Part shown: in pieces, positions 8,179 to 17,674 of the stretch
Layout: each line of letters starts with the position of its first letter
Numbering within the stretch: position 1 is the first letter of the stretch
DNA from: Pelobium manganitolerans
GTDB lineage: Bacteria; Bacteroidota; Bacteroidia; Sphingobacteriales; Sphingobacteriaceae
Direction: 5' to 3'
NCBI RefSeq assembly: GCF_003609575.1
Contig: NZ_MBTA01000027.1
Span: 186,001-250,000, forward strand
DNA: 64,000 bases
The notes under the pieces: model-generated
Told to the model about the DNA's origin: nothing
Databases searched by the model: none
What the model saw: only the letters and a program-made list of their open reading frames with translations
Translations under genes and position numbers: made by a program

Positions 8179-8546
8179 AAAAACAGCCTACTAACACGCG
8201 TGAGGCGGGCTGACGTGCAATCTTGAAGCTTTGCACTTCTATTCAACTGTGTGCAGGTTGCCAATTTTGTGCTCCGAAACCCCCGAACGCGAAGCCTGGA
8301 ACCGTTATGTCTTTCGCGTTCTCGAACTCTTTTAAAATGCCGGCTACCGGCACCGGATATCTACAGTTTAAATTTATTCTACTTTTAAACTGTACTATTT
8401 TGGGGGAGCTTGCACATTTTGGCCTAATGGCGGGCGAAGTGCTACGAAACACAGGAAGACATCCCTAGCTGTCCGCGTTTTATCAAAATACCAAAATTTA
8501 GGTATAGGCGTTAAGGACAGCGGATGATATCTTCACCAAGAAAAAC
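8179..8546. other. Gene-free spacer with several inverted repeats
   Basis: No convincing gene is present. Visible structures are TGCCGG / CCGGCA at 8338-8352, an 11-bp stem TACAGTTTAAA / TTTAAACTGTA at 8362-8394, and GCTGTCC / GGACAGC at 8468-8521. Open frames on both strands here lack plausible protein composition. The region closes the accessory patch that begins at about 6557. Confidence 0.5.
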
Positions 8547-9137
8547 ATGAAACGCATAATCTTCTCTCTCCTTTTAACATGCATGGCGCTGATGGCCTTT
8601 TCGCAAGGCTGGACCAGCGAGCAAATAGCAAAAGCCAACACCGCCAAAGACGTGGCTGTGTTAAGTAGCGTAGAAAAAGATGCGATTACTTATATCAATT
8701 TAGCGCGTTTGTATCCGCAAGATTTTGTGAGATACGAAATTCCGGGTTATTACGGTCCAGCTAAATACGGCGAATATTTAAAAGGCTCGCCGTACATTAG
8801 CTCTTTAATTAGCGACCTTAACCGCGCAAAGCCCTGCGAAGCGTTAGTTTTTGATGTGGATGCTTATGAAAACGCTAAATGTTTTGCCATTGAACAAGGC
8901 TTGGCAGGCCAAGAAGGACATACCCGCATTAACTGTAAAAAAGGGAATTATGCGGAATGTTGTTCTTACGGCATGGAAACAGGGAAAGATATTGTGATGC
9001 AGTGGCTGATTGACCATAACGTAGCCAGCTTGGGCCACCGCATTAATTGTTTAAATGCAGCATATAAAAAAATAGGGTTAAGCGTACAATACCATAAAAA
9101 GTGGGGAAAGGTTGCTGTGGCGGATATGATTTGGTAG
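8547..9137 (+). CDS. Secreted CAP-domain protein
   Basis: This 196-residue protein has a signal peptide (residues 1-19, cleavage near AFS). The CAP (SCP/PR1) superfamily is suggested by the N-terminal helix with INLARLYPQDF. Further support comes from the cysteine-rich core KPCEALVFD..., INCKKGNYAECC, and LGHRINCLNAAYKKIG near the C-terminus. CAP proteins are extracellular and have varied roles; catalytic activity is generally unproven. The gene stands alone, with an inverted-repeat-rich spacer in front and no terminator recognised behind. The call rests on the GHR.N...YKKIG pattern and the general layout. Confidence 0.65.
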   Translation: MKRIIFSLLLTCMALMAFSQGWTSEQIAKANTAKDVAVLSSVEKDAITYINLARLYPQDFVRYEIPGYYGPAKYGEYLKGSPYISSLISDLNRAKPCEALVFDVDAYENAKCFAIEQGLAGQEGHTRINCKKGNYAECCSYGMETGKDIVMQWLIDHNVASLGHRINCLNAAYKKIGLSVQYHKKWGKVAVADMIW

Positions 9138-9345
9138 ATTTTCCGTTGGCAATACAGAGCCCACGCTGGTCGCAGCTCACACTGGTCGTAGCGTCTCGGT
9201 ACGACCAAATCCAGCGAATTAAAAATTAAAAAAGTAGGGCGCTTAGTGTCACACTGTTCGTTGCGTCTCGCCCAGTAGATGCCAAGTGCTATCGGCGACC
9301 TTATTTATCAAAAGACCTTAGAGCAATGATAAATGCGTAAAAAAC

Positions 9346-9353
9346 TATCTTTG
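9346..9353 (+). promoter_or_regulatory. Bacteroidota -7 box upstream of prmC
   Basis: TATCTTTG is a perfect TAnnTTTG element ending 9 bases before the prmC start codon, so the leader would be only a few bases. No matching TTG at the expected -33 distance was seen. Confidence 0.4.
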
Positions 9354-9362
9354 TAAGCATAA

Positions 9363-10193
9363 ATGGATTACAAACATCTGCTAGATACTCAACTCCAACA
9401 GCTATACACCGCTTCCGAGAGAATGGTCTTGTACAACATGCTTCTGGAGCATCTGCAAGCTCGAACTGTTTCCAACAATGCAAGTCTATCGCCAAGCCAA
9501 CAGCAGTATTTTCTGCAATACGTCCAAGCTTTGGCCCAAGGAAAACCTATTCAGTATGTATTGGGCGAAGCCGATTTTTATCGCCTGAAGTTTAGCGTTA
9601 ATCCTAGCGTTCTAATTCCCCGGCCAGAAACAGAAGAGCTGGTGCATCTAATTATCCAAAACCATAGAAAAAAAAACATTAACATTATTGATATCGGAAC
9701 CGGAAGCGGTTGCATCGCCATCAGCTTAAAAGCTAATTTGCCAGAGGCAAGAGTTTATGCTATGGATATAGAAGAAAACGCTTTAAAAACGGCACAAAGC
9801 AACGCAATCACAAATAATGTAGAGGTAAATTTTATTGCAGATGATGCTTTAAACCTAAAGCCAGCAGACTATCCATTTTTTGACGTAATTGTAAGCAATC
9901 CGCCTTACATCGCGCAAAGCGAAAAAACACAGATGCAAGCCCAGGTAACCCAGCACGAACCGCATTTAGCGCTTTTTGTAAGCGATGAGGACAGCCTAAT
10001 TTTTTACGACAGGATAGCTGATTTCGCTTTAGAAAAACTAAGCGCAAACGGTCTCCTATACTTTGAAATTAACCGGAATTTAGCGCAAGAAACCAAAACA
10101 CTTTTAGAGAGTAAAGGTTTTGAAGTTTCGCTGTTGAAAGATTTAAATGATAATTTTCGGATGATACAGGCGGTGCGTTCGCAGGCGAATTAA
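9363..10193 (+). CDS. prmC: Peptide chain release factor glutamine N5-methyltransferase
   Basis: It methylates the GGQ glutamine of release factors RF1 and RF2, using S-adenosylmethionine. The N-terminal helical domain (about 1-75) is followed by PRPETEELVHLI, the SAM-binding IDIGTGSGCIAIS and the catalytic SNPPYIAQ motif that binds the target glutamine. The length of 276 residues is normal. The ATG chosen lies just after a TATCTTTG -7 box. It is flanked by spacers on both sides, so it probably forms its own transcript. Confidence 0.92.
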   Translation: MDYKHLLDTQLQQLYTASERMVLYNMLLEHLQARTVSNNASLSPSQQQYFLQYVQALAQGKPIQYVLGEADFYRLKFSVNPSVLIPRPETEELVHLIIQNHRKKNINIIDIGTGSGCIAISLKANLPEARVYAMDIEENALKTAQSNAITNNVEVNFIADDALNLKPADYPFFDVIVSNPPYIAQSEKTQMQAQVTQHEPHLALFVSDEDSLIFYDRIADFALEKLSANGLLYFEINRNLAQETKTLLESKGFEVSLLKDLNDNFRMIQAVRSQAN

Positions 10194-10455
10194 AAAGTGA
10201 AAATTAAAAATCAAAAAAGGTAGCGCCTTAGCGTACCATACGACCGGACGGCCTTCCGAGTTTTGGCAGTGAAGCCCAATAAATCTTTTGCAGAAACATT
10301 AAAGCCTACAGAGAAGTGAGCAAACCGCTGAAGTGGTGCAAAAATTTGTAAAAGCAATACCGTTCGCACAACTTCGGTTGCGCTCAAAGATTTTCCGTAA
10401 GGCGGAACAAATACACTTTGCCAAGCGCTTCGCTTCACAATAGCAGGAAACTGCA

Positions 10456-12942
10456 CTACCGCTTCACCCCTTTCAGCGCTTTCTTTAAATCCTGCTTTTC
10501 ATCAAAAATACTTGCCCACGGGTCATTCCGGTTTGCAATCTTCTCTGGAACGTTAAAAATATCATAATCTTTCATGCTGAAATTTTCATCCAAAGCCTCC
10601 CAATCTACCGGGAAAGAAACCGTTGCGCCAGGTTTCGGCCGTGCCGAATAGGGTGCAGCAATCGTTTGTCCCCTCCTATTCTGCAAAAAGTCGATATAAA
10701 TTTTACCTTTTCTTTTAGATGGCGAGCGCTCCAGACTGGTATTATCCGGACTGCGTTCATGTGCCTTTTGGGCAATAAAGCGGGCAAACTCTTTCACAAA
10801 ATCATAATCATAGGCAGCGCCAACATACACGTAAATATGAATGCCCGATGAGCCCGAAGTTTTTACATAAGAACGAATCTGCATCTCGTCAAACACCTCT
10901 TTTAACACCAAGGCCAGCTGCACCACTTCGCTAAACTCGTTTTTATCCGGATCCAAATCAATCACCATAAAATCAGGTTTTTCGGGCTTTTGGTAATTGC
11001 TTAGCCAAGGGTTAATTTCTATGCAACCAAGATTTGCCATGTAAATTAACGTCGCCTTATCATTGCAAACTAGGTAATCAATGGTTTTGGCATTACTTTC
11101 AGAAAACACTTTGGTAGTTTTTGCCCATTTGGGGATATGTTCCGTGTCCACATCTTTTTGAAAAAAGCCGGGCTTGGTAATTCCATTTGGGTGACGATTT
11201 AAAGAGAGGGGTTTATTTTTTAGGTAAGGCAACATCTCATTGGCCACTGTATCATAGTAATGGATTAAATCGCCTTTGGTGATTTTTTCTTTAGGCCAAT
11301 AAAGCTTGTCTAAATTGCTCAAGCTTACTTTTTTGCCACCAAATGTTTTTTCAACATCGTTTTCTCCGCCGAAATCATGTTTTTGTTTAGCCACTTTCTT
11401 CGCATTTTTAGGTAACTCTGCCTTTACCGATTTTTTATCCTTATCTGTCCTTAAACCTTTAAACACCGGATGCCTTAAATGCCCGTCGTTGGTCCACTCG
11501 GTATAGGTTACCTCGCAAACCAGTTCGGGCTTTATCCAAGTGGCATTGCGTTCTTGCGCGACCTTAGCTTTAAAAGGCTTGCTTTTCATTATCAAAGGTT
11601 CCATCTTTTGGTACAGCTCTTCCAAATCGGTGTCGGTAAATCCGGTGCCGCAATTGCCAATGTATTTGATATGTTCTTTATCGTCTAACATCCCTAAAAC
11701 TAGCGCGCCAAAACGCTTTCTGCTACCTCCTGGCGCGGTAAAACCGCAAATTATTGCTTCCTGACTGTTGTTAAACTTAAACTTCAACCAAGATTGTGTC
11801 CGCTTGCCCGGATAATAAGTATCATTTGCACGTTTTCCAATTATGCCCTCCCAATGTTCTCTTTCGGCTTCTTTAAAAGCCTTTTTGCCCTTGCCTATGA
11901 TATGCTGATTAAACAGCACATTTTTAAATTGATAAGGTTCCAGCAGTTTCTCCAATAAGTTTTTACGTTGAATAAGAGGAAGTTCCGTCAAATCATGTCC
12001 GTCAAGCGCCAGTAAATCAAAAGCATAGTACTTTAGCTCGGCCTTGCTTTCCTCATAATGTTGCAATAGCTGAAAAACGTCTTTTCCCTTTTTATCCACC
12101 GCTACCAACTCACCGTCAATCACGCAATCTTCTTTCAGTTTTTTTAGCTCTTTAGCAATAGACGGATATTTATCGGTATAGTTTTTTCCGTTGCGGGTAA
12201 CCAGATTCAGTTTTTCACCGTTTTCTGCCAATATCCGATAACCATCCAGCTTACGCTCAAACAACCAATCTTCATCATCAAAAATATCGCTGGCTAAAGT
12301 AGCCAGCATAGGTTCATAAGCTTTTTTTGCTGCCTTAACTTCCTGTTTAGCCTGTACCTTTGGCGCTTTCTCTGCTTTTTTAAAAGCTAAGCCCGCTTTT
12401 TTTATCTTCTCGCTTACCAAATCTTCGGCACTAAACTTTTTATGTTCGGCATACTTATCATCGTGCTTAATCAACAGCCACGAGTTGTCTTCGGCGTTTT
12501 TTAAGCGCACCAAAGCAAACTCCCCTTTTAAAATCTTTCCGTTGAGGCTAAATTTCAGGTTGCCGGAATGTAAACCTGCGTGTAAAGTCTTCACATCATC
12601 TTTACGCTCATCAGCCAAAGAATGGTAAAAGCCTTCATCAAAAATACTGACCGTGCCCGCGCCATAATTTCCTTTCGGGATTTCTCCTTCAAAGTCTTTA
12701 TAATCATAAGGATGGTCCTCCACCATCATGGCCAAGCGCTTGTCTTTGGGGTTTAAAGATGGTCCTTTTGGCACCGCCCAGCTTTTTAAAACGCCGTCTA
12801 GCTCCAACCTAAAATCGTAATGTAAATGCGATGCATGATGCCTTTGCACCACAAAACGTAATTTTTTATTGGCCGATTTACCGCCTTTAGGCTCTTTGGT
12901 TGCGGTAAAATCGCGCTTCTCGTTGTATTTCTCTAAACCCAT
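10456..12942 (-). CDS. ligD: NHEJ DNA ligase LigD (phosphoesterase-ligase-polymerase)
   Basis: This multifunctional end-joining enzyme has 828 residues. Domain order is a 3'-phosphoesterase (HHASHLHYDFRLE at 35-47), an ATP-dependent ligase with the adenylated lysine in ERKLDGYRI near residue 231, and a C-terminal primase-polymerase (about 540-815, with GSSGIHIYVYVG). This PE-Lig-Pol order is the usual Bacteroidota arrangement, different from the Pol-PE-Lig order in mycobacteria. Lys-rich linkers join the domains (KAEKAPKVQAKQEVKAAKK). The gene follows ku with a 3-base gap, so the two make a translationally close operon. The product repairs double-strand breaks together with Ku. Confidence 0.95.
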   Translation of the reverse strand: MGLEKYNEKRDFTATKEPKGGKSANKKLRFVVQRHHASHLHYDFRLELDGVLKSWAVPKGPSLNPKDKRLAMMVEDHPYDYKDFEGEIPKGNYGAGTVSIFDEGFYHSLADERKDDVKTLHAGLHSGNLKFSLNGKILKGEFALVRLKNAEDNSWLLIKHDDKYAEHKKFSAEDLVSEKIKKAGLAFKKAEKAPKVQAKQEVKAAKKAYEPMLATLASDIFDDEDWLFERKLDGYRILAENGEKLNLVTRNGKNYTDKYPSIAKELKKLKEDCVIDGELVAVDKKGKDVFQLLQHYEESKAELKYYAFDLLALDGHDLTELPLIQRKNLLEKLLEPYQFKNVLFNQHIIGKGKKAFKEAEREHWEGIIGKRANDTYYPGKRTQSWLKFKFNNSQEAIICGFTAPGGSRKRFGALVLGMLDDKEHIKYIGNCGTGFTDTDLEELYQKMEPLIMKSKPFKAKVAQERNATWIKPELVCEVTYTEWTNDGHLRHPVFKGLRTDKDKKSVKAELPKNAKKVAKQKHDFGGENDVEKTFGGKKVSLSNLDKLYWPKEKITKGDLIHYYDTVANEMLPYLKNKPLSLNRHPNGITKPGFFQKDVDTEHIPKWAKTTKVFSESNAKTIDYLVCNDKATLIYMANLGCIEINPWLSNYQKPEKPDFMVIDLDPDKNEFSEVVQLALVLKEVFDEMQIRSYVKTSGSSGIHIYVYVGAAYDYDFVKEFARFIAQKAHERSPDNTSLERSPSKRKGKIYIDFLQNRRGQTIAAPYSARPKPGATVSFPVDWEALDENFSMKDYDIFNVPEKIANRNDPWASIFDEKQDLKKALKGVKR

Positions 12943-12945
12943 GGC

Positions 12946-13713
12946 TTAGGCTCCTTTCTTATTTAAACTTTCCATCAATTGATCGTACAAATCATCACTT
13001 TTAGCTTTCTTCGGTTTCAGTTTTTTGATGGTCGGGCGTTTACCTTTAGCCTTCGCTTTGATGATTTTCATCAATTGTTGGTTATAAGTGTCTTTGTAGG
13101 CCTCAATATCAAAATCCGAGGTGTATTGTTTAATTAAAGCCAAGGCAACGTCTAGCTCCTTTTTGCCAACATTTATATCATCTGGAGTGTTAAGCTCGTC
13201 AGTTTTACGTATTTCTTGCGCAAAGCGGATGCGCGAAATCACCAGCACACCGTTCTTCGGGTAGATAACGCAAAGCGCCTCCTTTTGCCTTAAAACAAAA
13301 GAACCAAAGCCCGCTAACTTTGTTTTTTCTAAGGCTTTCAACAGTAAAGCATAGGCTTTTTCGCCTTGTTTAGCGGGTTCGGCGTAATATGATGTTTCAA
13401 ACAACATGGGGTTTATTTCATCTACCTTTACAAAATTCTCGATAGCAATGTTCCTGCTCTTCTCCGGACTGGCATCATCAAAATCCTGCTCCTCTAGCAC
13501 AATGTATTCGTCGTTCATTAAGTAGCCCTTAACAATCTTTTCGTAAGGCACTTCTTTACGCGTTTTCTCGTTAATGCGCTGATATTTGATATGCGAATGG
13601 TCACGACTGTCCAGCATATCCAAATCAATATTGCCGCTTTCAATAGCCGAGTACAGCTTTACGGGTATGTTTACCAGCCCGAAGCCGATGGTTCCGTTCC
13701 AGATAGATCTCAT
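12946..13713 (-). CDS. ku: Non-homologous end-joining protein Ku
   Basis: This 255-residue bacterial Ku homodimer subunit binds DNA ends and recruits LigD. The opening MRSIWNGTIGFGLVNIPVKLY is the family signature and the core continues with QRINEKTRKEVPYEKIVKGY. A basic tail (KAKAKGKRPTIKKLKPKKAK) is the usual C-terminal extension linked to DNA binding. It is the first gene of the ku-ligD operon and is divergent from the glycosyltransferase gene, with only about 40 bases between the starts. Confidence 0.95.
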   Translation of the reverse strand: MRSIWNGTIGFGLVNIPVKLYSAIESGNIDLDMLDSRDHSHIKYQRINEKTRKEVPYEKIVKGYLMNDEYIVLEEQDFDDASPEKSRNIAIENFVKVDEINPMLFETSYYAEPAKQGEKAYALLLKALEKTKLAGFGSFVLRQKEALCVIYPKNGVLVISRIRFAQEIRKTDELNTPDDINVGKKELDVALALIKQYTSDFDIEAYKDTYNQQLMKIIKAKAKGKRPTIKKLKPKKAKSDDLYDQLMESLNKKGA

Positions 13714-13755
13714 GTTTCTCTAATTAATGATGCGGTTTAAGCTAATTCAAGAAAT

Positions 13756-15126
13756 ATGCCATCTAAGAAACCCAATAAAAGCTTATTTTTAGCTGTCGCG
13801 ATGTTTGAAAACTACAATAAGCAAAAGCCCCTCTCTTATTATTTATTAGCACTCACAATGCTTGGCGCGATGATTTACGTGGCATACCTTATCCCGACCC
13901 GCGCGGCTATCTTTTCTTTTTGGGCCGCGATGGCGGTAGCTTTTGTCGCTTATCTCTACATCATCAAACAATATAATGCGGCTATTTTTTTTAAAAGCAG
14001 TTTGGCCCTGGCGATACTGCTACGCTGTACATTTCTTTTTGCAGTGCCTTTGCTAAGCGATGATTACTATCGCTTTATTTGGGACGGTGCACAAATACTG
14101 CATGGCATTAATCCTTTTGCCTTTACCCCTAACGAGCTCGCAAAATTCAATTACAGTTGGCTGGATTTAAACCTGTTGCAGCACATGAATTCGCCAGATT
14201 ATTTCTCAGTTTATCCGCCCGTAAACCAGTTGGCTTTTGCACTGATGGCCATCCCGGGAAAGCAACAGATTCTGTCTTCAATCACCATCTTACACACCAT
14301 CATCATCCTTTTTGATGCTGGAAATATATTTTTGATTATCAGCATATTAAAACACTTTAACAAAGCCAAAAGTTTAGCTTTATTATATGCTTTAAACCCC
14401 TTGGCAATTGTAGAGCTTAGCGGTAACCTACACTTTGAGGCAGTGATGATTTTTTTCAGCCTGCTGGCACTTTATCTCCTGAACAAAAAGCGTTGGATAT
14501 TGGCTTCTTTAGCTTTGGCTTTGGGTATTTGCGCCAAGCTTTTGCCGGTAATTCTGTTGCCCTTATTCCTTAAAAAAGTAGGGTTTAAAAAGACCATCTT
14601 CGCAGGCTTTATTGTGGCATTTACCTGCATCTTACTGTTTTTGCCTTTTATCCACTCTGTGCAGCTTGCTAAAAATATGTTCAGCAGCATACAGCTTTAT
14701 TATGGTAATTTTGAATTTAACGGAAGTATTTATCTGGTTTTGAAACAGTTGGGATGGATGCTTTTAGGACAGAACCCTAACGCGGTTTTAAGCCCGCTGC
14801 TGCTGGCACTTACGCTCCTTGGTTTTGCCCTTGCCTATTTTAAAGCGGCAAATGTTTTTGAAACCGCATTCTGGTTTTTCTTTGTCTATTACCTCTTTAG
14901 TGCGGTGGTGCATCCGTGGTACATCATTATTTTGCTTGCACTAAGTCCTTTTATCAGGTGGCGCTTTGCGCTAATTTGGTCGGCTTTAATAGTATTGAGT
15001 TATTACGCTTATGCCACGCTGCCTTACCAACAAAATTACCTGTTAAACGCCATAGCTTACATCGCTTTGGCGATTTTTATCTTTACAGAAAGGCGCAGGT
15101 TTTCGCTCAAAAATAAAATAGCTTAA
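13756..15126 (+). CDS. Polytopic membrane glycosyltransferase (GT87/mannosyltransferase-like)
   Basis: This is a 456-residue integral membrane protein with roughly ten to twelve hydrophobic segments. The first periplasmic loop has LLSDDYYRFIWDGAQILHG, the acidic-pair loop typical of GT-C enzymes that use polyprenyl-phosphate sugars. NPFAFTPNEL and SVYPPVNQLAF follow. This pattern is shared by GT87 (DUF2029) and related mannosyltransferases. An alternative ATG at 13801 (MFENYNKQ) would remove a 15-residue polar start and is equally possible. Neither donor nor acceptor can be inferred. It is divergent from ku, and the helicase gene follows 27 bases downstream on the same strand. Confidence 0.7.
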   Translation: MPSKKPNKSLFLAVAMFENYNKQKPLSYYLLALTMLGAMIYVAYLIPTRAAIFSFWAAMAVAFVAYLYIIKQYNAAIFFKSSLALAILLRCTFLFAVPLLSDDYYRFIWDGAQILHGINPFAFTPNELAKFNYSWLDLNLLQHMNSPDYFSVYPPVNQLAFALMAIPGKQQILSSITILHTIIILFDAGNIFLIISILKHFNKAKSLALLYALNPLAIVELSGNLHFEAVMIFFSLLALYLLNKKRWILASLALALGICAKLLPVILLPLFLKKVGFKKTIFAGFIVAFTCILLFLPFIHSVQLAKNMFSSIQLYYGNFEFNGSIYLVLKQLGWMLLGQNPNAVLSPLLLALTLLGFALAYFKAANVFETAFWFFFVYYLFSAVVHPWYIIILLALSPFIRWRFALIWSALIVLSYYAYATLPYQQNYLLNAIAYIALAIFIFTERRRFSLKNKIA

Positions 15127-15153
15127 CTTTGCGCATCCACCATCAAGTTTGAA

Positions 15154-17604
15154 ATGCAGACAGAAAATCCCCAACTTAGGCTAGCTTCAGAATTTGTACA
15201 TTATACAGACCGGAACATCTTTTTAACCGGAAAAGCCGGCACGGGGAAAACTACTTTTCTGCACCAGCTTAAAAAAACTTGCCCTAAACGTATGGTGGTG
15301 GTTGCACCAACCGGTGTGGCGGCAATTAACGCTGGTGGCAGCACCGTCCATTCCTTTTTTCAGTTGCCGTTTGGCCCTTACATCCCAACGCAAGAAGATA
15401 AGGCGAACCAAAGTCGCCGCATGACGCGCGAAAAAATCAATCTGATAAAAAGTTTAGATTTATTGGTGATTGATGAGATTAGTATGGTGCGTGCCGATAC
15501 TTTGGATAGCATAGATGCTGTTTTGCGCCGTTACCGCGACCGTACAAAGCCTTTTGGAGGCGTGCAACTGTTGATGATTGGCGATTTACACCAACTATCG
15601 CCTGTGATAAAGGACGACGAATGGAACCTGCTGAAAGATTATTACAGCAATATCTATTTCTTTAACAGCATTGCTTTAAAACAAACTTTCCCCATCAATA
15701 TCGAGCTGAAGCATATTTATCGCCAGTCTGATGATTTTTTTATCGGGATACTAAATGCGGTACGCGAAAACAAAGTTGATCTTACTGTTTTAGAGCAGCT
15801 TAACTCGCGGTATATTCCGGATTTTAATCCCGATGAAAAAGAAGGTTACATCACCTTAAGCTCGCATAACCACGCTGCAGACCGTATCAACGCCGAGAAA
15901 CTGAAAGCGCTGAAAACAACGGCACATCATTTTACAGCAGAAGTGCATGGCGATTTTCCGGAGTTTTCGTATCCCAACGCATTAGAACTAACTTTCAAAG
16001 TTGGCGCACAGGTGATGTTCGTAAAAAACGATATTTCGCGCGATAAGCTCTACTTTAACGGTAAAATCGGCACCATCACTAAAATAAAAGAAGGCGTAAT
16101 TTATGTAAAATGCCCTGATGATTTACAAGAATTGGCCGTTGACCGTGTAGAGTGGCAAAACTTTAGGTTTGAGCTAAACCCCAGCACCAAAGAAATTGAC
16201 GAAAATATCATCGGCACCTTTGTGCAATACCCTTTAAAACTGGCTTGGGCCATTACCATACACAAAAGCCAAGGTTTAACTTTTGAAAAAGCCATTATAG
16301 ATGCCAACGCGGCCTTTGCCCACGGGCAGGTTTATGTGGCTTTAAGCCGATGTAAAACCTTTGAAGGCTTGGTGCTGCACTCACCCATCAATTTCAACAG
16401 CGTTAAAACAGATGGCGTGGTATCGCATTATACCAAAAACGCCGAAGCTAACGAGCCAACAGAGAACCATCTTACACAGTCGAAAATTATTTTTCAGCAG
16501 AATTTGTTGTTTGATCTTTTTCAGTTTAGCATGATAAAGAGCTTACTTTTTCAGCTAAAGCGGATTGGCGAAGAGCAGCACCAAACGGTAGACAAAGATT
16601 TTCTGGCGCAAATAAATAAATGCCGAGAATTTGATGAGCAGCACATAGAAAGCGTTGCCGAGAAGTTTAAGCGACAAATTTATATTGCTTTACAAGAAGA
16701 AGGTTTGCCCGAAGAAAATGAGGCATTGCAAGAGCGGGTAAAAAAAGGTTGTGCTTATTTTATGCAACAGCTTACAGCACTTGAAGATTTACTGAAACAA
16801 ACCGACTTTGATACCGACAACAAAGCCGTGCGCAAACAACTGGACGAAGTGCTGGACAATATGGACCGGGAACTGTTTATTAAACGCAGCGGCTTAAAGC
16901 TATGTAATGAGGGTTTCCAGACTTTGGCCTATCTTAAAGCCAAAGCCAATGCCGATATTGATTTTAAGAGCAGTAAAAAATCAGGTTCGGTAGAACCGGA
17001 AAGACGCAAGGCTGTACCGTCTGGCGTAAAGCACGATGCACTGTTCCATACGCTTAAAATCTGGCGGGATGAGCTTGCGGCCGACCAAGGCGTACCGGTA
17101 TATCAGGTTTTGCCACAAAAAGTACTGAGCGACTTAGCCAACCGTTTACCGGCAAACTTTGCCGAGCTTGAACGCATTAAAGGCATCGGTAAAGTAAAAA
17201 TTAAACAGTACGGCATTGAAATTTTAAATATGATTGGCGCTTATTGCGAAAGCAAAGGCATCGAATATAAAGCCAGCAACGAGTTGCTTAGCGTAAAAGC
17301 TACCAAACCCGACACTAAACTGCTAAGCCTAAAACTTTTTAAAGAAGGTAAAACGGTAGAAGAAATTGCTAAAGAACGCAGTTTGGTAACTTCAACCATT
17401 GAAAGCCACCTTACAGATTTTATTGGCGACGGCTTAGATATCAACGATTTTATTGCGCCGGAGAAAGTAAACAAAATCAGCGATTACATTTTGGAAAGCA
17501 AGGCCACGTCTATCAATCAAATTAAACAAGCACTGGGCAGTGATATCTCTTACGGCGAGATTCGCGCGGTTATGAAACATCTTTCGCTCGCCCAAGAAAG
17601 TTAA
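15154..17604 (+). CDS. PIF1-like helicase with C-terminal HRDC and HTH domains
   Basis: The 816-residue protein starts with a superfamily 1B helicase of the PIF1/RecD type. Walker A is GKAGTGKTT (26-34), followed by APTGVAAINAGGSTVHS and DEISMVRADTLD. Motif VI lies in AITIHKSQGLTFEKA and GQVYVALSRCK. A helical middle region leads to an HRDC-like segment (about 625-700, LPANFAELERIKGIGKVKI). A final HTH_40-type domain carries KLFKEGKTVEEIAKERSLV. This combination is common in Bacteroidota and suggests a helicase acting on forked or G4 DNA during replication or repair. Physiological substrate is unproven. Confidence 0.85.
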   Translation: MQTENPQLRLASEFVHYTDRNIFLTGKAGTGKTTFLHQLKKTCPKRMVVVAPTGVAAINAGGSTVHSFFQLPFGPYIPTQEDKANQSRRMTREKINLIKSLDLLVIDEISMVRADTLDSIDAVLRRYRDRTKPFGGVQLLMIGDLHQLSPVIKDDEWNLLKDYYSNIYFFNSIALKQTFPINIELKHIYRQSDDFFIGILNAVRENKVDLTVLEQLNSRYIPDFNPDEKEGYITLSSHNHAADRINAEKLKALKTTAHHFTAEVHGDFPEFSYPNALELTFKVGAQVMFVKNDISRDKLYFNGKIGTITKIKEGVIYVKCPDDLQELAVDRVEWQNFRFELNPSTKEIDENIIGTFVQYPLKLAWAITIHKSQGLTFEKAIIDANAAFAHGQVYVALSRCKTFEGLVLHSPINFNSVKTDGVVSHYTKNAEANEPTENHLTQSKIIFQQNLLFDLFQFSMIKSLLFQLKRIGEEQHQTVDKDFLAQINKCREFDEQHIESVAEKFKRQIYIALQEEGLPEENEALQERVKKGCAYFMQQLTALEDLLKQTDFDTDNKAVRKQLDEVLDNMDRELFIKRSGLKLCNEGFQTLAYLKAKANADIDFKSSKKSGSVEPERRKAVPSGVKHDALFHTLKIWRDELAADQGVPVYQVLPQKVLSDLANRLPANFAELERIKGIGKVKIKQYGIEILNMIGAYCESKGIEYKASNELLSVKATKPDTKLLSLKLFKEGKTVEEIAKERSLVTSTIESHLTDFIGDGLDINDFIAPEKVNKISDYILESKATSINQIKQALGSDISYGEIRAVMKHLSLAQES

Positions 17605-17616
17605 ACGTCATAAACA

Positions 17617-17648
17617 AAAAACCCGATGACTAAAAGCCACCGGTTTTT
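17617..17648. terminator. Possible bidirectional terminator between convergent genes
   Basis: AAAACCCG pairs imperfectly with CCGGTTTT across a loop of about 15 bases, with A and T tracts at the two ends. It lies between the convergent helicase and desaturase genes. Confidence 0.5.
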
Positions 17649-17674
17649 ACTTTTACTTCTTAATTTTTAATTGT

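Noticed and set aside
8223-8468. Frames in the spacer after the lipoprotein gene
   Set aside because: Both strands give cysteine-, proline-rich nonsense over inverted repeats.
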